Shown here: in pieces, positions 1 to 8,683 of the stretch
Position numbering within the stretch: the first letter of the stretch is position 1
Layout: each line of letters starts with the position of its first letter
DNA from: Leucobacter sp. G161
GTDB lineage: Bacteria > Actinomycetota > Actinomycetes > Actinomycetales > Microbacteriaceae
Assembly (NCBI RefSeq): GCF_001482305.1
Contig: NZ_LOHP01000064.1
Location: forward strand, 89,208-153,207
Length of the DNA stretch: 64,000 bases
Direction: 5' to 3'
Made by a program: the position numbers and the translations under genes
Notes under the pieces: generated by a model
The model's input: the letters and a program-made list of their open reading frames with translations, nothing else
What the model was told of the DNA's origin: nothing
The model's database searches: none

Positions 1-239
1 ACCGCGGCAACGGTGCCGCCTGTCTCGTGGCCGAGGGTGAATGGCATCTGCCAGCCCAGCGCCTCTCCGTACGCCTGTGGCATCTGCTGCATGCTGAAGT
101 CCGAGTGGCAGAGGCTTGCTCCTGCGACCTTGACTAGGATCTCGCCTGGTCCGGGGGTAGGGATGGGCACCTCCATGAAACGGGCCGGCTCTCCCCAGGC
201 CGGAACGCGGTACGCTTGCATCGTCTGTGAAGTAGTCAC
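1..239 (-). CDS. zinc-dependent alcohol dehydrogenase, medium-chain family (3' part outside window)
   Basis: Only the first 79 codons are present; the gene runs off the left edge. The visible N-terminus is the GroES-like domain of a medium-chain dehydrogenase: a Cys-His-Ser-Asp block at residues 44-47 (catalytic zinc ligand) and a Gly-His-Glu at 70-72 (second zinc ligand region and its Glu). The family oxidises alcohols or reduces aldehydes with NAD(P). The start is taken as GTG at 237-239 because an AAAGGAG Shine-Dalgarno (247-253, read on minus) sits 7 nt upstream; an in-frame ATG at 219-221 is the alternative. Substrate and cofactor cannot be told from this fragment. Confidence 0.85.
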   Translation of the reverse strand, partial: MTTSQTMQAYRVPAWGEPARFMEVPIPTPGPGEILVKVAGASLCHSDFSMQQMPQAYGEALGWQMPFTLGHETGGTVAA

Positions 240-372
240 TATTTGTCTCCTTTGTTCCAATCAATCGAATTCTATCAGGTGGAGTTGTGGTTCCCCGGGG
301 CAGTATTGGCATAGACCGTGTGTCCACGCTGAGGACGAATCCGCGGCCGACCGCGCAGCTCCACTAGGTAAA

Positions 373-401
373 TCCATAACCATGTCTAGGGAAATTCTCA
401 A
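373..401 (-). promoter_or_regulatory. candidate promoter of the alcohol dehydrogenase gene
   Basis: On the minus strand TTGAGA (396-401) and TATGGA (373-378) are separated by exactly 17 nt, a good sigma-70-type layout pointing at the alcohol dehydrogenase, with a leader of about 125 nt. Inferred from sequence alone. The remainder of the 240-573 gap shows no other convincing gene or structure. Confidence 0.4.
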
Positions 402-573
402 GCATTGGTTTTGTTGGCCCGCACCCCTGCCGTGGGCGTGGGAACCCGGGAGGGGGCAGCGGGGGAGAACCCTGCCCACCCGTTGCGGCACGGGCGTGTG
501 TGTGTCTACGCTGGGGGCACTGACCGACTCGTTCGTTCGCAGCGGGCGGGCCACACCTACGTTGGGAGGCCGC

Positions 574-1170
574 ATGACCCAGCCGTACTACGCTCCGTAC
601 CCGCCACCCCAGGCCGTCGCGAGCACTCCGTCACGCACCGGCGCTATCACGGCACTCGTGATCGGTGCGGTGCTCCTCGTCGTCGGGCCAGTGCTGGGCG
701 TGCTCATCGGCAGCTTCGCCATGATCCCTCCCGCCCTCGACACCGCGACACAGGTCGTGTCGGTCTCGCCCAGCGGCACCGTCGACCTCCGCCGGGGCGC
801 ATCCGTCTACCTCATGGCGCCCGAAGCTGCGACGCCAGGCATCGGTGCCGACGCGTGTGTGGCGAGCACTGAAGCTGGCACGACCCTCCCTGTCGCCGCC
901 GCACCCTCAGGGGCGTGGACGACGAGTTTTAGTGGCGAGCGCTACCGATCCTTCGCGACGGTCACCGCGGCCGAGGCTGGGATGGTGACGATCACGTGTG
1001 CGGACGCCCGCGTACCGGTGATGACGATGCCCGCGTTCAACCCTGGGGTGCTACTTCGGCCGCTCGCCTGGTGGGCGCTCGGCGGGACCATCACCGGGGT
1101 CGTCGGCCTGGTGCTGCTCATTCTCGGGATCGTCGGCCTCGTCCGTCGTCCCAAGGCGGCAGTTGCCTAA
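574..1170 (+). CDS. small two-helix membrane protein
   Basis: 198-residue protein of unknown function. A short Tyr/Pro-rich N-terminal cytoplasmic tail (residues 1-20) is followed by a hydrophobic helix (about 25-50), an extracytoplasmic domain of roughly 110 residues with two cysteines that could pair, a second helix (about 165-190) and a short basic tail. The start is ATG 574 with GGGAGG a few bases upstream; the open frame extends further upstream, but that part is not protein-like. It lies 24 nt before secA2 on the same strand and may be cotranscribed. This architecture is common among uncharacterised actinobacterial envelope proteins; I do not recognise a family. Confidence 0.7.
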   Translation: MTQPYYAPYPPPQAVASTPSRTGAITALVIGAVLLVVGPVLGVLIGSFAMIPPALDTATQVVSVSPSGTVDLRRGASVYLMAPEAATPGIGADACVASTEAGTTLPVAAAPSGAWTTSFSGERYRSFATVTAAEAGMVTITCADARVPVMTMPAFNPGVLLRPLAWWALGGTITGVVGLVLLILGIVGLVRRPKAAVA

Positions 1171-1194
1171 CTGCGCGGCGGGCGGCGGGAACGC

Positions 1195-3426
1195 ATGAGT
1201 CCGATACCCCGTTGGGCACTGCGGCTCGTCAGTGCGCCCGGAAATGTCTCCTTCCAGCGGTACCGCGAGACCCCAAGCGGCGACCTCGCGGCAGTCGCCG
1301 CCGCCTGCGAGGACAGCCTCGGCCTCACACCGAATGCCTCGCAGCTTGTGGCCGCCCGCGCACTCCTCGCGGGGCACGGCGTTGAGCTGGACACTGGCGA
1401 AGGCAAGACGCTCGTCGGAGCAATTGCCGCAACCTGCCATGCGCTCCGTGGCCGACGCGTACACGTGCTCTCCGTGAACGACTATCTCGCACGCAGGGAC
1501 GCGGACTGGATGGGGCCGCTGTTCGCGGCATTCGGCGTGACGGTCGCAGCCATCGGACACGACACCGCGCATGACTCGCGCCGGGCCGCGTATCGCGCTC
1601 AGGTGCTCTACGCACCAGTCACGGAGATCGGGTACGACGTGCTCCGTGACGGGATTGCCTGGGAGGCAGCCGAGCGCGTCGATCCGCTGCTCGACGTCGC
1701 GATCGTGGACGAAGCCGACGCAGTGATGATCGACGAGGCCGTTGCCCCACTTGTGCTAGCTGGAGACAGTCCGCACGCACCTCTCGACTTCAGTCGCGAA
1801 GTCGCGATTGTGCGCACGCTTCGGCAGGGAATCGACTACGAGTTCGACGACCAGCGATCCACAGCGTCCCTCACCGAGCAGGGAATCTCGCGGGCTGAGA
1901 CCGCACTCCACGGGGAGAACCTCTACGCGCATGCCGACGGAGAGCAGCTCTCACGCATCAACGTCGCCCTGATGGCCGTCACGCTCGCCGAAAAAGACAT
2001 CGACTACCTCGTACACGGCAACCCACAGCGCGGCGGAAGCATCCAGCTCGTCAGCGCAAGCCGAGGCCGAACCACCAAGCTCCAGCGCTGGCCCGACGGG
2101 CTTCACGCAGCCGTCGAAGCGAAAGAAGGGATCCCGCCCAGCGAACCCGGAGTCATCCTCGACTCCATGACCGTGCAAGAACTCCTCGGACGCTATCGGT
2201 CGCTCGCAGGGATGAGCGGCACCCTCCTCGCCGTGGCCTCCGAGCTGCACGAGTTCTATGGGATACACACGGGCAGGGTGCAGCCCAACCGACCGAACAT
2301 CCGCAGTGACGAGCCACCCACACCGGTGCTCGATCGCGCATCGAAACAGCGAGCCATTGTCGACGCCGTCACCGCCTGCCACCGCCGGGGCCGACCGGTC
2401 CTCGTCGGCACACAGTCCGTCGCAGAGTCGGAGGCGCTCGCCGCAGCGCTCGCCGGGAGAGAAGTGCGAGCGAGTGTGCTCAATGCCCGTAACGATGCTT
2501 CGGAGGCTGCCGTTGTTGCGGGGGCGGGAGACCTGGGCGCGGTCACGATCTCCACGCAGATGTCTGGGCGCGGGACCGACATCGTGCTCGGCGGGCCCTA
2601 TGGAGAGCAGCGCGACGCGGTGCTCGCGTTGGGCGGGCTCCACATCATCGCTACCTCGCTCTACCCGTCGGCGAGGCTCGACGCGCAGCTCCGCGGCCGC
2701 GCTGGCAGGCAGGGTGACCCGGGCTCCAGCCAATCGTTCGTATCTATGGAGGACGTTATCGTCGCAGAGAATGCCCCGGGCTTCCTGCGCACGCGATTGG
2801 CGAATCGCGGGCAGGCACTCACCTCCAAGCGACTCGCCGAGATCGCCGCGACGTCGCAGGGGATCGCTGAGGCAGGCCGGCTGGATCAACACCGGGCGAC
2901 CTGGCGCTACAGCCAGGCGATCTCGCTGCAGCGGCACCGGGTGCTCGCCGAACGCGCGCGCATCCTCGCCGAAGGCCACGCACTGACCGCCGTCACCGAC
3001 CTGGATCCGCACCTCGCGTCCAGGTTAATCGCGGAAGCGGGATCGGGAGCCGCGGCGCGCGCCAGCCGCGATGTCGCCCTGTGGCAGCTCGACGCAGCCT
3101 GGAGTGAGCATCTCGCTGTGCTCGGCGAGATCCGCGACGGGATCCACCTCCGGGCCCTCGCCGACGCGGACCCGGGTGACGCATTCCACCTTGAAGCGCT
3201 CAAGGCGTTCGACGGGTTCTTTGACGGCCTGTACAGCGCAGTCGTCGGCGAGCTTGCGCGGCTCCCGGCTCGCGACCTCGCCGCTGCGGTCACGGCTGCC
3301 GTGCACCGGCCCTCGGCGACGTGGACCTACATGCTCGTCGACAATCCGCTCGGCACCAAAACAGACCGCGCCGTGCGGGGTCTGCAGCGGATGGTGCGGC
3401 GTATGGGAGGCGCTGGTCGCGAGTAG
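1195..3426 (+). CDS. secA2: accessory Sec translocase ATPase SecA2
   Basis: 743-residue SecA-family motor that would push a subset of proteins through the SecYEG channel. Visible motor motifs: DTGEGKT Walker A (66-72), NDYLA (95-99), the Walker B DEAD (172-175), GMSGT, MSGRGTDI and the QLRGRAGRQGDPGSS motif VI. It is clearly shorter than housekeeping SecA (about 850-950 residues) and lacks the C-terminal Cys-rich zinc tail, which matches actinobacterial SecA2 rather than SecA1. No other sec gene is adjacent, so its clients are not indicated. The start at ATG 1195 has only a weak purine-rich upstream sequence. Confidence 0.88.
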   Translation: MSPIPRWALRLVSAPGNVSFQRYRETPSGDLAAVAAACEDSLGLTPNASQLVAARALLAGHGVELDTGEGKTLVGAIAATCHALRGRRVHVLSVNDYLARRDADWMGPLFAAFGVTVAAIGHDTAHDSRRAAYRAQVLYAPVTEIGYDVLRDGIAWEAAERVDPLLDVAIVDEADAVMIDEAVAPLVLAGDSPHAPLDFSREVAIVRTLRQGIDYEFDDQRSTASLTEQGISRAETALHGENLYAHADGEQLSRINVALMAVTLAEKDIDYLVHGNPQRGGSIQLVSASRGRTTKLQRWPDGLHAAVEAKEGIPPSEPGVILDSMTVQELLGRYRSLAGMSGTLLAVASELHEFYGIHTGRVQPNRPNIRSDEPPTPVLDRASKQRAIVDAVTACHRRGRPVLVGTQSVAESEALAAALAGREVRASVLNARNDASEAAVVAGAGDLGAVTISTQMSGRGTDIVLGGPYGEQRDAVLALGGLHIIATSLYPSARLDAQLRGRAGRQGDPGSSQSFVSMEDVIVAENAPGFLRTRLANRGQALTSKRLAEIAATSQGIAEAGRLDQHRATWRYSQAISLQRHRVLAERARILAEGHALTAVTDLDPHLASRLIAEAGSGAAARASRDVALWQLDAAWSEHLAVLGEIRDGIHLRALADADPGDAFHLEALKAFDGFFDGLYSAVVGELARLPARDLAAAVTAAVHRPSATWTYMLVDNPLGTKTDRAVRGLQRMVRRMGGAGRE

Positions 3427-3457
3427 CCCGGGGCGCCGGTAGGTTCGGGGCGACGGT

Positions 3458-3527
3458 AGATCTGGAAACTCCGCAAGATATGTCGAATTGCCGGGAAACC
3501 GACATGGGGAACGGAATTTCCAGATCT
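3458..3527. repeat. 28-bp imperfect inverted repeat after secA2
   Basis: Left arm 3458-3485 and right arm 3500-3527 are complementary at the outer 16 bp (AGATCTGGAAA then TCCG, one mismatch) and the inner 5 bp (TGTCG), with a mismatched middle and a 14-nt loop. It sits between the secA2 stop and the nad promoter. It could be a transcription terminator, although no T-run follows, or a small mobile remnant. Confidence 0.6.
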
Positions 3528-3548
3528 TCTGCCCCCCGGCGCCGGAGT

Positions 3549-3576
3549 TTGACAGTACAGCGCGAGCGCGTATGCT
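3549..3576 (+). promoter_or_regulatory. promoter of the nrtR-nad operon
   Basis: A consensus TTGACA (3549-3554) and TATGCT (3571-3576) are spaced 16 nt apart. The NrtR palindrome follows four bases after the -10 box, so it would cover the transcription start. Confidence 0.7.
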
Positions 3577-3579
3577 GAG

Positions 3580-3600
3580 TTAAAGTCACTTTGACTATAA
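3580..3600. promoter_or_regulatory. NrtR operator
   Basis: A 21-bp palindrome with half-sites TTAAAGTCA and TGACTATAA around a 3-nt centre; it is symmetric except for one position per arm and the centre. The AGTCA-N3-TGACT core agrees with published NrtR sites as I remember them. Its place over the presumed transcription start predicts repression by the nrtR product encoded immediately downstream, relieved by a signal of NAD shortage such as ADP-ribose. Confidence 0.75.
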
Positions 3601-3653
3601 GTCGGATTCGGGTGGCGATAATGCGCCACTGTGCGCAGCAGAACGGGGCAGGG

Positions 3654-4574
3654 ATGCAGTACGAACGCGCTAGCGTCACCGAACGCCGCTACTTGCCGCC
3701 TGCGGTCGCGGTCTCCGTGGTGGCATTTGCCTTGCAGCCCCCGGCTGACGCGGAGTGCGCGAGTCATGCGTCCCAGACAGGTAAGGCAGGTGCAGCGCCC
3801 GCATCGCCGACGATCTGGTTGCCGCTGGTCCGCCGCACTCGAGCGCCCTTTCTCGGGCAATGGGCTCTGCCCGGCGGTCCGACGGAGTGGGACGAGACCC
3901 TCGCAGATACGGCGCTGCGCACCCTTCGCGCTGCCGCGGGCCGCGAACCCGGGCACCTCGAGCAGCTGTACTCGTTCGGCGGGGTCGAGCGCTCGGCTGA
4001 AGCGCAGCGGCTCGTGACGATCGCGTACTGGGCGCTGTACGGGGAGCACGAACTTGCCGCCGAGCCGGTTGCCGTAGCGGGGGAGCGCCCGCACTCGCAT
4101 CAGCCCGCGAGCATGCCGGAGCCGCCCGAACGTCCGCGGCGCTGGGATGATCCGCCGAGCCCGCCGGGTGTCCCTGAGCAGCACGAGGACACGGCAGGCT
4201 TACTCACGCAACCGGCCGGTGAGAACGTCGCCTGGTTCTCGGCTGATCAGTTGCCAGATCTCGCGTTCGACCACGCCGAGATCATTGACCACGCGGTTTC
4301 CCGGCTGCGAGCAAAAGCCGAGTATGCCGCCGTGGCGCACCGCTTTCTCGGACCCGAATTCACTCTCGGTCGTCTGCGCTCGGTCACTGAGGCGGTCCTC
4401 GGGCAGACCGTCGACCCCGCGAACTTCCGCCGCCAAGCGCTCGCCCGCGGGGGCCTCGTCGACACGGGCAAGGTCGAGTCCGGCGGCGCCCACCGACCCG
4501 CGAGGCTGTACCGCTTCAGCGAGACCACACCACTCAACGCATCACTCCCAACGAACGCGAGGAACACCCAATGA
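3654..4574 (+). CDS. nrtR: Nudix-related transcriptional regulator NrtR
   Basis: 306-residue repressor of NAD synthesis. The N-terminal Nudix-fold domain has the GG...E.L..TA.R.L....G skeleton of a Nudix box, but the catalytic REUXEE core is replaced by TLRAAAG, the degeneration expected for a ligand-sensing, non-hydrolysing NrtR. The C-terminal part (about 220-290) is the winged helix of this family. Between them is an unusual His/Pro-rich insertion (HSHQP...PPSPPG). The start is set at ATG 3654, just before the conserved part; the open frame reaches back into the operator, so earlier starts are unlikely. The stop overlaps the nadA start (ATGA). It is the first gene of the operon and probably represses itself. 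Confidence 0.85.
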   Translation: MQYERASVTERRYLPPAVAVSVVAFALQPPADAECASHASQTGKAGAAPASPTIWLPLVRRTRAPFLGQWALPGGPTEWDETLADTALRTLRAAAGREPGHLEQLYSFGGVERSAEAQRLVTIAYWALYGEHELAAEPVAVAGERPHSHQPASMPEPPERPRRWDDPPSPPGVPEQHEDTAGLLTQPAGENVAWFSADQLPDLAFDHAEIIDHAVSRLRAKAEYAAVAHRFLGPEFTLGRLRSVTEAVLGQTVDPANFRRQALARGGLVDTGKVESGGAHRPARLYRFSETTPLNASLPTNARNTQ

Positions 4575-5968
4575 CCAGCGTGCACGAACTCATCCGGGGC
4601 GCTGCCGCCCGTGAAGCGGCCGAGCGTCAGGCCGCTCCGGGATCCGGCCCCGCAGCATCTCGCCCGGCTGGCCGCCCGACCGTGCCCCCGCACCGCCGCC
4701 CCATCGCGCTCACCGCGACGACGGCTGCGGGCAGCGAGCTCTCCACCTGCGGCACTGAACTCGCGGACGACCCCTGGGCCATCGACACCGCGCCCGGCTA
4801 CGGCCCCGGAGCTTCCGTCGCAGACGAGATCCCGCGCTCGGCCCCGCGGCAGGGCCCGCTGCCCGCGCGCTACACCGACGCGAGCGACGAGCAGCTCGAC
4901 GAGTGGATCGTCGCCGCGAAGGAGGAGCTCGGTGAGCGGGTGCGGATCCTCGGCCACTTCTACCAGCGCGATGAGATCGTGAAGTACGCGGATTTCGTCG
5001 GTGATTCCTTCATGCTCGCGCAGGCCGCGAAGCAGCACCCCGAGGCAGAGTCGTTCGTGTTCTGCGGCGTGCACTTCATGGCCGAGACCGCCGATATTCT
5101 CTCGGGGCCCGAGCAGTCGGTGATCCTGCCGAACCTCGCCGCGGGCTGCTCGATGGCCGATATGGCGACGATCGAGCAGGTCGAGGCGTGCTGGCGCGAG
5201 CTCACGAGCGTGCTCGGCGTCGACGGCAGCATGGCCGCGGTCGACGGCGGGCTGCAGCCGGTGATCCCGGTCACCTACATGAACTCCTCGGCCGCGATCA
5301 AGGCGTTCTGTGGCCGCAATGGCGGCATCGTCTGCACCTCATCGAACGCGAAGACCGTGCTCGAGTGGGCGTTCGAGCGCGGCCAGCGCGTCGTGTTCTT
5401 CCCCGACCAGCACCTCGGGCGCAACACCGCGAAGGCGATGGGCATCACCGAAGCCGAGATGCCGCTGTGGCGCCCGCACCTCGCCCTCGGCGGCAACACC
5501 GCCGCGCAGCTACATGACTCGAAGGTGATCCTGTGGAACGGCTTCTGCTCCGTGCACAAGCGCTTCACGGTCGCGCAGATCGACAAGGCCCGCGTCGATT
5601 TCCCGGGCGTGCGCGTCATCGTGCACCCCGAGTGCCCGGCGCCGGTTGTTGAGGCGGCCGATGGTGCCGGCTCGACCGAGTACATTCGCAAGGAGGTGGA
5701 GGCCGCGGCCCCCGGATCGGTGCTCGCGATCGGCACCGAGATCAACCTCGTGAATCGGCTCCAGCAGCAGCGCCCCGACCTCACGATCTTCTGCCTCGAC
5801 CCGGTGGTCTGCCCGTGCTCGACGATGTACCGCATCCACCCCGCGTACCTCGCGTGGACGCTCGAGTCGCTGCTCGCGGGCGAGACGCCGAACCAGATCA
5901 GGGTCTCCGAAGTCGTCGCGGGGGACTCGCGCATCGCGCTCGAGCGGATGCTTGCGGCGAAGCCGTGA
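4571..5968 (+). CDS. nadA: quinolinate synthase NadA
   Basis: Condenses iminoaspartate with dihydroxyacetone phosphate to quinolinate using a [4Fe-4S] cluster. The 465-residue protein has the NadA signatures HFYQRDE, FVFCGVHFMAETADI, AGCSMADM, HPECP and VVCPCSTMYRIHP; the cysteines in the CGVHF, HPECP and CPCSTM blocks are the expected cluster ligands. The first ~100 residues are an Ala/Pro-rich extension absent from typical NadA. The start overlaps the nrtR stop by 4 nt, and the nadB GTG overlaps the nadA stop, so translation is probably coupled along the operon. Confidence 0.95.
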   Translation: MTSVHELIRGAAAREAAERQAAPGSGPAASRPAGRPTVPPHRRPIALTATTAAGSELSTCGTELADDPWAIDTAPGYGPGASVADEIPRSAPRQGPLPARYTDASDEQLDEWIVAAKEELGERVRILGHFYQRDEIVKYADFVGDSFMLAQAAKQHPEAESFVFCGVHFMAETADILSGPEQSVILPNLAAGCSMADMATIEQVEACWRELTSVLGVDGSMAAVDGGLQPVIPVTYMNSSAAIKAFCGRNGGIVCTSSNAKTVLEWAFERGQRVVFFPDQHLGRNTAKAMGITEAEMPLWRPHLALGGNTAAQLHDSKVILWNGFCSVHKRFTVAQIDKARVDFPGVRVIVHPECPAPVVEAADGAGSTEYIRKEVEAAAPGSVLAIGTEINLVNRLQQQRPDLTIFCLDPVVCPCSTMYRIHPAYLAWTLESLLAGETPNQIRVSEVVAGDSRIALERMLAAKP

Positions 5969-7770
5969 TCCTCGTCATTGGGGCGGGCGTCGCCGGGCTG
6001 TCGGCCGCGCTTGCCGCGGTCGCGGCCGGGGCAGAGGTCGAACTGGTGACACCGGGAACGTTGGCGACACCTGGCGGGCTGGCCGGTGGCAACACGGCGA
6101 TGGCGCAGGGCGGCGTCGCCGCTGCCGTGGGCCCGGGCGACACCGCGGCCGCTCACCTCGCCGACACCCTGGTCGCCGGAGCAGGTCTTGTTGATGAGTC
6201 AGCGGCCCGCGTGCTCACCGAAGACGGGGCCCGCATCATGCGGGAGTTGCTCGCGGCCGGACTCCCGGTGGATCGCGGCCCCGACGGTGCGCCGCTGCTC
6301 GGCCTCGAGGGGGCACACGGCGTCGCTCGGATCCTCCACTCCGGCGGCGACCGCACCGGTGCCGCGCTGCACGCCTTCCTCGCCGAGCAGGCACTCGCGG
6401 CGGTGGCAGGTGGCGCGCTGCGGATCACTGAGCACACCCGGGCGGAAGCTTTGCTGCTGCGAGGCGGGGCAGTGATCGGCGTCGAGCTACGTGAGGCGGC
6501 GACTGGTGCGAGTAATAGCGCGCACACCGATGAGGCCGCAGGTTCGTTCGAACGGCTTGCCGACGCCGTGATTCTTGCGACCGGCGGCTATGCCGCGCTG
6601 TTCCCGCGTCACACCAACCACGCTGGCTCGCGCGGCGAAGGCATTGTGCTCGCCGCCCGCGCGGGAGCCCTGCTCGCTGACCTTGAGTTCGTGCAGTTTC
6701 ACCCGACGGCGTTGCCCTCCGGCGAGCTCGTCTCGGAGGCCGTGCGCGGCGCGGGCGCGGTGCTGCTCGACAGCGGTGGCAACCGCTTCATGCTGCATCG
6801 ACACCCGCTCGCAGAGCTCGCCCCGCGCGACGTCGTGTCACGGGAGATCCACCGGGAGCTCGAGCGGTCGCGCGCCGCGGGTAGCGGCCCCGGGAGCTCC
6901 GACGCCGGAACTGCCGACACGGGGAATGCCGACACCGGCACTGCGGACACAGTGTGGCTCGACGCAACCGGCATCGAACGTGAGGGCGGCCCGGGTGCGC
7001 TCCAACGACGCTTCCCCGCCATCTCTGAAGCTGTGACCGCGAACGGGTTCGACTGGACACGCGACCCAATCCCGGTCGCGCCCGCCGCCCACTACACAAT
7101 GGGTGGCGTCGCGAGCGACCTCGACGGACGCAGCAGCGTGCCGGGCCTCTTCGTCGCCGGAGAGGTTGCCTCCACCGGCGTGCACGGAGCCAACCGGCTC
7201 GCCTCGAATTCGCTGCTCGAGGGCCTCGTATTCGGGGAGTGCTCGGGCCGTGCCGCGGCTGACTACGCTGCCGCCGGCGAGTCTCGCTGGGCGCCCGGCG
7301 CTTCCTTGACTGCGCTCGCACAGATCGCGGTCGACGTGACGCTTGCGGAGGTCGGGGCGTCCAAGGGCTCGGCAGACGCAGCGGGCGATTCCGCAGACGC
7401 AAACGCAAGCTCCGCGCTCAGCTCGACCGCCACGGCCGCCGAGATCTCGGCGGCGATAGAAGCAGGCCTTGGCATTGTCCGCGACGAAGAAGGCCTGCGC
7501 GCAGCGGCCGCCGTCTTCGCACGCGGCATAGGATCGCAGGCTGATCTCGCAGGGCTCCTCTGCGCGGCCGCGCTCGCCAGGCGCGAGTCGCGCGGCGCGC
7601 ACCAACGCCGGGACTTCCCGCAGAGTGATCCAGCGCTCGCGAGGCGCTCGGCGGTCCGCGTGGTGCCAGCTGCGGCCGCGGGCCGCGCCGCTGGAAGTAC
7701 CGCCTCCGCAAGCCCCGCCTGCGCAAGCCCTGCCTTCGCAAGCCCTGCCACTGCCAGCACTGCCGCGTGA
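5965..7770 (+). CDS. nadB: L-aspartate oxidase NadB
   Basis: FAD enzyme that oxidises L-aspartate to iminoaspartate, the NadA substrate. It begins at GTG 5965 overlapping the nadA stop, and the Rossmann motif GAGVAGLSAA starts at residue 6, which fixes the start. Other hallmarks: GGLAGGNTAMAQGGVAA, ATGGYAALFPRHTN, EFVQFHPTAL, HYTMGGV and GANRLASNSLLEGLVFGE. At 601 residues it is longer than usual (about 530-550) because of a Gly/Ala/Asp/Thr-rich insertion (about 307-330) and a C-terminal low-complexity tail encoded by 15-bp tandem repeats. The active-site blocks are intact, so it should be functional. Confidence 0.93.
   Translation: MILVIGAGVAGLSAALAAVAAGAEVELVTPGTLATPGGLAGGNTAMAQGGVAAAVGPGDTAAAHLADTLVAGAGLVDESAARVLTEDGARIMRELLAAGLPVDRGPDGAPLLGLEGAHGVARILHSGGDRTGAALHAFLAEQALAAVAGGALRITEHTRAEALLLRGGAVIGVELREAATGASNSAHTDEAAGSFERLADAVILATGGYAALFPRHTNHAGSRGEGIVLAARAGALLADLEFVQFHPTALPSGELVSEAVRGAGAVLLDSGGNRFMLHRHPLAELAPRDVVSREIHRELERSRAAGSGPGSSDAGTADTGNADTGTADTVWLDATGIEREGGPGALQRRFPAISEAVTANGFDWTRDPIPVAPAAHYTMGGVASDLDGRSSVPGLFVAGEVASTGVHGANRLASNSLLEGLVFGECSGRAAADYAAAGESRWAPGASLTALAQIAVDVTLAEVGASKGSADAAGDSADANASSALSSTATAAEISAAIEAGLGIVRDEEGLRAAAAVFARGIGSQADLAGLLCAAALARRESRGAHQRRDFPQSDPALARRSAVRVVPAAAAGRAAGSTASASPACASPAFASPATASTAA
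7705..7764 (+). repeat. four tandem 15-bp repeats at the end of nadB
   Basis: Units at 7705, 7720, 7735 and 7750 share the core CGCAAGCCCTGCC, the last unit being degenerate. In frame they encode an Ala/Ser/Pro-rich tail (SASPACASPAFASPA) of NadB beyond the conserved fold. As 15 nt is five codons, copy-number change would keep the reading frame. Confidence 0.85.
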
Positions 7771-7834
7771 GCTGATCCACAGCCCCTCCTGCGCCCCGCG
7801 CTTCCCCAGACACCCTCACAGAAGGAGCCGCCCC

Positions 7835-8683
7835 GTGCTCACCCCACAGATCATCACCGATGTCGTCGCACGCGCGCTCGCGGAGGACGCCCCCTGGGGT
7901 GACCTCACGGTCGAGCTCGCGATTCCCGAAACCGCGACGGTGGCGACGCGCGTCGTCGCCCGCGAAGCCGGGGTGTTTGCGGGTGGACCGCTCATCGCCG
8001 AGACGTTCCGGCAGGTGGATCCCCGGATCGCTGTCACCGAGCTCGTTCCCGAGGGCACGGCGTTCGGCGTCGGCGACGTGCTCGCCCACATCGCGGGGCC
8101 CGCGCGCGGCGTGCTCACGGGGGAGCGGGTCGCGTTGAACTTCAGCCAGCGCATGAGCGGCATCGCGACACTGACGGCGCGCTTCGTCGCCCTCGTCGCG
8201 CACACGAACGCGCGGATCGCCGACACCCGCAAGACGACCCCGGGCCTCAGGGCGCTCGAGAAGCACGCGGTCGCCGCGGGCGGGGGATCGAATCACCGCT
8301 TCGGCCTCTCCGACACGATCATGATCAAGGACAACCACCTCGTGGCCCTCGGCGCGGTCGACGCGGCATCGACGACGGCAGCACTGCGGGGCCTGCGCGA
8401 GCGCGCGGGGCACACGACGTCGATCATCGTCGAGGTGGATCGCGTCGACCAGATCGAACCCGTGCTCGCCGCCCGGCCCACTGGTGTGCTGCTCGATAAC
8501 TTCTCGCTCCCGGAGTTGCGGGAGGGCGTCGCACTCATCGGGGATCGCGCGATCGCGGAGGCGAGCGGCGGCGTGAACCTCGACACGGTCGCGGGCATCG
8601 CGGAGACCGGCGTCGACGTCATCTCCGTCGGCCTGCTCACCCACGGCGCGCGTGCGCTTGACCTCGGGCTCGACGCGGAATGA
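7835..8683 (+). CDS. nadC: nicotinate-nucleotide pyrophosphorylase NadC
   Basis: Converts quinolinate and PRPP to nicotinate mononucleotide, CO2 and pyrophosphate. The 282-residue protein has family-typical length and motifs: EDAPWGDLT near the N-terminus, LNFSQRMSGIAT, ADTRKTTPGLR, the NHRFGLSD block and IKDNHL. The start is GTG 7835, seven nt after a strong GAAGGAG; the frame stays open upstream into nadB, but that stretch is not NadC-like. It is separated from nadB by 64 nt, the only real gap inside the operon, and overlaps nadS by 4 nt. Confidence 0.95.
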   Translation: MLTPQIITDVVARALAEDAPWGDLTVELAIPETATVATRVVAREAGVFAGGPLIAETFRQVDPRIAVTELVPEGTAFGVGDVLAHIAGPARGVLTGERVALNFSQRMSGIATLTARFVALVAHTNARIADTRKTTPGLRALEKHAVAAGGGSNHRFGLSDTIMIKDNHLVALGAVDAASTTAALRGLRERAGHTTSIIVEVDRVDQIEPVLAARPTGVLLDNFSLPELREGVALIGDRAIAEASGGVNLDTVAGIAETGVDVISVGLLTHGARALDLGLDAE

